Assembly (NCBI GenBank): GCA_945952425.1
Contig: CAMFIX010000246.1
Coordinates: 1 to 5,150 of the forward strand
Length of the DNA stretch: 5,150 bases
Origin: an uncultured Pseudorhodobacter sp.
GTDB lineage: Bacteria; Pseudomonadota; Alphaproteobacteria; Rhodobacterales; Rhodobacteraceae
Direction of reading: 5' to 3'
In this document: piece after piece, positions 1 through 5,150 of the stretch
How positions within the stretch are numbered: position 1 is the stretch's first letter
Layout of the letters: each line of letters opens with the position of its first letter
Program-made: the position numbers and the translations under genes
Notes under the pieces: generated by a model
The model's database searches: none
Seen by the model: the letters and a program-made list of their open reading frames with translations, nothing else
What the model was told of the DNA's origin: nothing

Positions 1-38
1 CCTAGTCTCGTGGGCTCGGAGATGTGTATAAGAGACAG
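1..38 (+). other. Untrimmed Illumina Nextera (Tn5) read-2 adapter, not genomic
   Basis: Bases 5-38 match the 34-base Nextera read-2 transposase adapter exactly. The last 19 bases (20-38, AGATGTGTATAAGAGACAG) are the hyperactive Tn5 mosaic end, and genomic sequence starts directly after them, as tagmentation would produce. The four bases before it (CCTA, 1-4) would be the tail of an i7 index; from memory they fit the end of the N706 index, but four bases prove little. This is library-construction sequence left at a contig end, not an insertion sequence or a native Tn5 end: no transposase or partner end is present. Confidence 0.97.
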
Positions 39-416
39 ACCAGCGACCGCCCCGAGCTGACCTCGGCCAAGGTTGTCGTCTCGGGCGGGCGGGGCGTGGG
101 CTCGAAGGAAAGCTTCGAGATCATCGAGAAGCTGGCCGACAAGCTGGGCGCCGCCGTCGGCGCCTCGCGCGCGGCGGTCGATTCGGGCTATGCGCCGAAC
201 GACTGGCAGGTGGGGCAGACCGGCAAGGTCGTGGCGCCGAACCTTTATGTCGCCTGCGGCATCTCGGGGGCGATCCAGCACCTTGCGGGGATGAAGGACA
301 GCAAGGTCATCGTCGCGATCAACAAGGACGAAGAGGCGCCGATCTTCCAGGTCGCCGATTATGGCCTGGTCGCGGACCTCTTCACCGCCGTGCCGGAGCT
401 GACCGGCAAGCTGTAA
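39..416 (+). CDS. etfA: Electron transfer flavoprotein subunit alpha, C-terminal part (5' truncated by contig end)
   Basis: This is the C-terminal FAD-binding domain of the ETF alpha subunit. ETF is a soluble alpha/beta heterodimer that takes electrons from acyl-CoA and other dehydrogenases and passes them to ETF:ubiquinone oxidoreductase. About 126 residues remain of a protein usually near 310 residues. Visible family motifs, in order, are SGGRGVGS, ASRAAVDSGYAPNDWQVGQT with GK following, LYVACGISGAIQHLAGMKDS, and VAINKDEEAPIFQVADYGLV; the Arg, Ser, Gln-Thr, Gly-Ile-Ser-Gly, His and Asn/Asp positions of these motifs contact FAD in known ETFs. The frame stays open into the adapter, where a GTG at 24 could be mistaken for a start; residues encoded before base 39 are artificial, and an in-frame TAG at 3-5 closes the frame. 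The true start is off the contig. In related bacteria etfB normally lies just upstream, here outside the window. A strong terminator follows, so etfA is the last gene of its transcript. Confidence 0.96.
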   Translation, partial: TSDRPELTSAKVVVSGGRGVGSKESFEIIEKLADKLGAAVGASRAAVDSGYAPNDWQVGQTGKVVAPNLYVACGISGAIQHLAGMKDSKVIVAINKDEEAPIFQVADYGLVADLFTAVPELTGKL

Positions 417-435
417 TCCCGGGTAAAACCGGACC

Positions 436-463
436 AAAGGGGCGCCTTCGGGTGCCCCTTTTT
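436..463 (+). terminator. Rho-independent terminator after etfA
   Basis: A perfect 11-bp stem (436-446 AAAGGGGCGCC with 451-461 GGTGCCCCTTT, one G-T wobble near the loop) closes on a TTCG tetraloop at 447-450, the very stable UUCG type. A run of five T at 459-463 overlaps the end of the right arm and continues past it. It begins 19 bases after the etfA stop codon, as expected for an intrinsic terminator. The A-rich left flank and T-rich right flank could also allow some activity on the opposite strand, but no gene points into it from the right. Confidence 0.93.
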
Positions 464-491
464 GCTGGACAGGCGGGCGCGGCGGACTTAT

Positions 492-509
492 GGGATTTGA
501 TCAAATCCC
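492..509. promoter_or_regulatory. Perfect 18-bp palindrome, candidate operator for the GS-family gene
   Basis: GGGATTTGATCAAATCCC is an uninterrupted perfect inverted repeat centred between bases 500 and 501, with an AT-rich core (TTTGATCAAA) inside GC-rich surroundings. It ends one base before the likely Shine-Dalgarno (GAGG, 510-513) of the gene starting at 519. The etfA terminator ends at 463, so any promoter of the downstream gene must lie within about 55 bases, and a protein bound here would sit at or just downstream of it. A dimeric repressor site is the simplest reading; polyamine and GS-like genes are often controlled by local repressors, but no regulator gene is in the window. I see no good -35/-10 pair in 464-518. 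As RNA it could form a hairpin with a 4-base loop next to the ribosome site, so translational control is possible too. Confidence 0.6.
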
Positions 510-518
510 GAGGTTGCC

Positions 519-1847
519 ATGACGTCCCCCACTGGTTCCACCCTCTCCGAAGCGCAAGATTTCCTCGCCCGCCATCCGGAGGTCGAGGCGATCGACATCG
601 TCCTGACCGACGCCCATGGCATCGGTCGCGGCAAGATCATCCGGCGGCACGAGCTGGAGAGCCTGTATACGCAAGGCCGGGGCATGCCCGCGAGCCTCTT
701 TGCGCAGGACATCAGCGGCGATGACGTCGAGGGTGCGCTGGCCACGCAGAACGACGGCGGCGGCGACAGCCGGTGCTGGCCCTTGCCGGGCACCCTGGGG
801 CTGATCCCGGCGACGGGGCGCGGGGTGGTGTTGGTCTCGATGTTCGGGGCGGGGCCGCAACCGGCCGAGCCGCGCCAGGTCTTGATGGCCCAGGTCGCGC
901 GGGCCCAAGCCCTGGGGTTCACGCCCATGGGCGCGATGGAGCTGGAGTTCTACCTCGTCGACCGCGAGCGCGATGCGCAAGGCCGCGTCCAGCCCGCCCG
1001 TTATCCCCTGACCGGCCGCCAAAGCCATGCCACCAACACGATGTCGGTGGACGAGCTGGACGAGATGGCCCCCTTCTTCGACGCGGTCTATGCCGGTGCC
1101 AAAGAGCTTGGCCTGCCGATGGAGAGCCTGATTTCCGAATATGCCGCCGGGCAGTATGAGCTGACGTTGCGGTATCGCGACCTCGCCCGGGCGGCGGATG
1201 ACATCATCCTGGCCAAAAGGCTGCTCCGCGCGACGGCGCGGCGGTTCGGGATGGAGGCCTGCTTCATGGCCAAGCCCTTCGGCGCGCGTTCCGGCTCGGG
1301 GATGCACCTGCACCTGTCGCTGACGCGGGACGGCGTGAACCTGTTTTCCGACGGCCCGCTGATGGGCCAGGCCATCGGCGGCATCCGGGCGCATATGGCG
1401 CAGACCATGCTGGTGCTGGCGCCCTTCCTGAACTCGTGGCGGCGCTTTGCCTCGACGGTTTACTCCCCGGCATCGAACACCTGGGGAGAGGAAGACCGCA
1501 ACGTCGCCCTGCGCATTCCGGCGGGGTCGGCGAAGACCCGGCATTTCGAGCACCGCGTGGCGGGGGTCGATGCCAACCCTTACCTCGTCGCCGCGGTGAC
1601 GCTCGGCACGGCCCTGGACGGGATCGAACAGGCGATGGAGCCCGGCCCCGCGGGCGCCGCCGACGACCGGCCCCTGCCTGCGAATTGGGCCGAGGCGATC
1701 ACGCTCTTCGAGACCTCCGACGCGATGCGCCGCATTCTGGGGGCAGAGTTCCACGCCGGGCTCTCCGCGATCAAACGGGCGGAATATCAACGGCTTGCGG
1801 TCGAGGTGACCGATGTGGAATGGCAGCTTTACGGCTTTGTCGTCTAG
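519..1847 (+). CDS. Glutamine synthetase family protein (PuuA/GlnA3-like gamma-glutamyl-amine ligase)
   Basis: A 442-residue cytoplasmic ATP-dependent ligase of the glutamine synthetase fold: an N-terminal beta-grasp domain (about residues 20-110), then the catalytic domain (about 115-442). Visible active-site motifs are AMELEFYLVD (metal-binding E141 and E143), SEYAAGQYELTL (E207, E214), FMAKPFGARSGSGMHLHLSL (H263, H265), NSWRRF (N305, R308/R309), EEDRNVALRIP (R327, R332) and FEHRVAGVDANPYL (E344, R346). All expected metal, ATP and glutamate positions appear present, so it should be active. It lacks the C-terminal adenylylation-tyrosine segment of GlnA type I-beta and has a LPANWAEAITLFETSD tail region instead, which points to the gamma-glutamylpolyamine/amine ligase branch (PuuA, GlnA3) rather than housekeeping GlnA. 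The amine substrate cannot be told from sequence. The ATG at 519 is preferred because GAGG (510-513) lies five bases upstream. The gene stands alone: a terminator and a palindrome precede it, and a convergent gene overlaps its stop by four bases. No other polyamine-catabolism gene is visible. Confidence 0.93.
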   Translation: MTSPTGSTLSEAQDFLARHPEVEAIDIVLTDAHGIGRGKIIRRHELESLYTQGRGMPASLFAQDISGDDVEGALATQNDGGGDSRCWPLPGTLGLIPATGRGVVLVSMFGAGPQPAEPRQVLMAQVARAQALGFTPMGAMELEFYLVDRERDAQGRVQPARYPLTGRQSHATNTMSVDELDEMAPFFDAVYAGAKELGLPMESLISEYAAGQYELTLRYRDLARAADDIILAKRLLRATARRFGMEACFMAKPFGARSGSGMHLHLSLTRDGVNLFSDGPLMGQAIGGIRAHMAQTMLVLAPFLNSWRRFASTVYSPASNTWGEEDRNVALRIPAGSAKTRHFEHRVAGVDANPYLVAAVTLGTALDGIEQAMEPGPAGAADDRPLPANWAEAITLFETSDAMRRILGAEFHAGLSAIKRAEYQRLAVEVTDVEWQLYGFVV

Positions 1848-2647
1848 CCCACCATCCGGTCGAGCCATCTTGTCGGCAAAAGCCTGCGGCCGAGGCCCGC
1901 GATATGGGTGGGCAGGGTGACGTAATAGCGCGCGCGGGGCCTGCGGGACTCCACCGCATGGATCAGCGCCTTGGTCACGGCAGAGGGCGGCAGTTCGAAA
2001 CGGTCCGGCCCGGATTTCTCGCCGTAAAGCCGGCCCAGAAGCCGCTGGTAATCGGCGGCGCGGGCGGAGTTCTTCCAGTCGATCCAGCGTTCGAAATGCG
2101 GGATGGAATTGGTGCGGATCTTGGTCCCAATCGGTCCTGGCTCGATCAGGATCATCTCGATCCCCGTGCCGCGCATCTCCAGCCGCATGACATCCGTCAG
2201 CCCCTCCAGCGCGAATTTGGTCGCCACATAAGCCGCCCGCCATTCCGCGCCCACGATGCCAAGCACCGAGGAACATTGGACAATCCGCCCCGTCCCCTGG
2301 GCCCGCATCAGCGGAACCACCCGCCGCGTCAGATCGTGATAGCCAAAGAGATTGACCTCGAAAATCTCGCGCAAGGCGCCCCGCGGCAGGTCTTCCGCCA
2401 GCCCCGGACAGGCGAAGGCCCCGTTGTTGAACAGGGCATCCAGCCGGTCCAGCCGCGCCACGGCGGCCTCGATGGAGCCTTCATCCGCGTAATCCAGCCG
2501 GAAGCTCTCCAGCCCTTCGCCCCGCAGCCTCTCGCAATCCGCCTCTTGCCGACAGGTCGCCAGCACGCGCCAGCCGCGCCGCGCCAGAGTATGGGCGGCG
2601 TCGTAACCGATGCCCGAAGAACAGCCGGTGATGAGGATCGTGCGCAT
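1844..2647 (-). CDS. SDR family oxidoreductase, YbbO-like, probably NADPH-dependent
   Basis: A 267-residue classical short-chain dehydrogenase/reductase with a single Rossmann domain and no signal peptide. Motifs in order: cofactor-binding TGCSSGIG (residues 7-14); R33 after the second strand, which favours NADP(H); D52 in LDYAD; NNGA at 74-77 where most members have NNAG; N99; catalytic S127, Y140 and K144 (YVATK); and EPGPIGT (169-175), the cofactor-clamping loop. The complete N-S-Y-K set indicates an active enzyme. The overall pattern, including the C-terminal Y-x-VTLPTHIA and RRLLP-x-RWLDRM stretch, resembles E. coli YbbO, an NADP-dependent aldehyde reductase of about the same length (recalled, not searched). 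The substrate is unknown; retinol/steroid-dehydrogenase-like names in databases would be by similarity only. The ATG at 2647 is supported by AGGAG (2657-2653, - strand) five bases upstream. It is divergent from parC and convergent with the GS-family gene, sharing CTAG with its stop codon. Confidence 0.93.
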   Translation of the reverse strand: MRTILITGCSSGIGYDAAHTLARRGWRVLATCRQEADCERLRGEGLESFRLDYADEGSIEAAVARLDRLDALFNNGAFACPGLAEDLPRGALREIFEVNLFGYHDLTRRVVPLMRAQGTGRIVQCSSVLGIVGAEWRAAYVATKFALEGLTDVMRLEMRGTGIEMILIEPGPIGTKIRTNSIPHFERWIDWKNSARAADYQRLLGRLYGEKSGPDRFELPPSAVTKALIHAVESRRPRARYYVTLPTHIAGLGRRLLPTRWLDRMVG

Positions 2648-2711
2648 GTGGTCTCCTGTCGCGCCCTCTTACCCTCTGGACCCATGGCCCGCCAGCCTCT
2701 AGACACCGATC
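2648..2711. promoter_or_regulatory. Divergent intergenic gap between the SDR gene and parC
   Basis: These 64 bases separate two divergent start codons, so they must hold the SDR promoter and probably the parC promoter unless either overlaps the neighbouring coding sequence. On the - strand a clear AGGAG lies at 2657-2653. On the + strand no purine-rich Shine-Dalgarno precedes the parC ATG. I cannot identify a convincing -35/-10 pair in either direction, so this is placed by gene arrangement rather than by motif. Confidence 0.35.
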
Positions 2712-5006
<2,295 letters not shown>

Positions 5007-5021
5007 TCGCAGACATGTGAG

Positions 5022-5053
5022 GCGGCGGCGCGGAAATTCCCCTTTGCCGCCGC
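5022..5053 (+). terminator. Possible weak terminator hairpin after parC
   Basis: Left arm 5022-5029 (GCGGCGGC) pairs perfectly with right arm 5046-5053 (GCCGCCGC) around a 16-base loop, starting 15 bases after the parC stop. The 8-bp all-GC stem is strong, but only a short T run follows (TTT at 5058-5060, after AGGC), so it is a poor match to a classic intrinsic terminator. It may serve as a 3'-end stabilising hairpin or a weak terminator between parC and the next gene. Confidence 0.4.
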
Positions 5054-5098
5054 AGGCTTTCCGGCTGATCTGGCGCCATCCGAAACCAGGAGCCGAGA

Positions 5099-5150
5099 AT
5101 GGCCAACTTCAGCATCACCGGGGGCACGTTCAGCCTCTCTGCCTTTACCC
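5099..5150 (+). CDS. Start of an unidentified gene, truncated by window end
   Basis: An ATG at 5099 opens a frame that stays open for the remaining 17 codons (MANFSITGGTFSLSAFT) and runs off the window. It is preceded by AGGAG at 5088-5092 with a six-base spacer, one of the better ribosome binding sites in the window, which is the main support. It begins 92 bases after the parC stop on the same strand. The visible residues are Ser/Thr/Gly/Phe-rich with no charged signal-peptide start and match no family that I recognise, so no function is assigned. Confidence 0.6.
   Translation, partial: MANFSITGGTFSLSAFT

Noticed and set aside
20..38. Tn5 mosaic end read as evidence of a mobile element.
   Set aside because: It is part of a complete Nextera adapter at the contig edge with genomic sequence starting directly after it; no transposase, second end or target duplication is present.
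462..493. Possible -35 (TTGCTG) and -10 (GACTTA or TTATGG) for the GS-family gene.
   Set aside because: The -10 candidates match the consensus poorly or the spacing is wrong; a promoter is expected in this gap but its elements cannot be assigned by eye.
1878..1896. Short hairpin followed by TTTT on the - strand near the 3' end of the SDR gene.
   Set aside because: The stem is only about four base pairs and lies about 30 bases inside the coding region before the stop codon, so it is unlikely to be a functional terminator.
501..2276. A 591-codon open frame on the - strand, antisense to the GS-family gene and running into the SDR gene.
   Set aside because: It lies opposite a well-supported GS-family gene and out of frame with the SDR gene. 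Its composition (rich in Arg, Gly, His, Gln, Pro) is typical of a GC-rich shadow frame, and it shows no family motif.

Overview
The window is about 5.1 kb of GC-rich, densely coded bacterial DNA. The ETF alpha-subunit tail and the ParC protein (RYTEAR active site, C-terminal RGFPRDNKFT) look alphaproteobacterial, most like the Rhodobacterales/Paracoccaceae (Roseobacter-type) group. This placement rests on remembered family sequences, not on a search. The first 38 bases are not genomic: they contain a complete Illumina Nextera read-2 adapter ending in the Tn5 mosaic end. The sequence is therefore the untrimmed end of a short-read assembly contig.

Layout, left to right: (1) adapter, 1-38. (2) The 3' part of etfA (electron transfer flavoprotein alpha subunit, FAD-binding C-terminal domain), ending at 416 and followed by a strong UUCG-tetraloop intrinsic terminator at 436-463. 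(3) A 55-base gap holding a perfect 18-bp palindrome just before the Shine-Dalgarno of a complete glutamine synthetase-family gene (519-1847, + strand, PuuA/GlnA3-like). (4) A complete classical short-chain dehydrogenase/reductase gene on the - strand (2647-1844, YbbO-like), meeting the previous gene tail to tail with a 4-base CTAG overlap. (5) A 64-base divergent gap, then complete parC (2712-5006, + strand), topoisomerase IV subunit A. (6) A possible terminator hairpin, then the first 17 codons of an unidentified gene with a good ribosome binding site that runs off the window.

The genes do not form one pathway. EtfA passes electrons from acyl-CoA and related dehydrogenases towards the quinone pool. 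The GS-family ligase probably gamma-glutamylates an amine and looks independently transcribed, perhaps controlled through the palindrome. The SDR probably reduces a carbonyl compound using NADPH. ParC decatenates and relaxes DNA. This looks like ordinary chromosomal core and near-core sequence: I see no mobile element, CRISPR array, tRNA, rRNA, phage or defence gene. I found no convincing new biological system. The points most worth checking are the adapter artefact, the palindrome in front of the GS-family gene, and the start region of parC.
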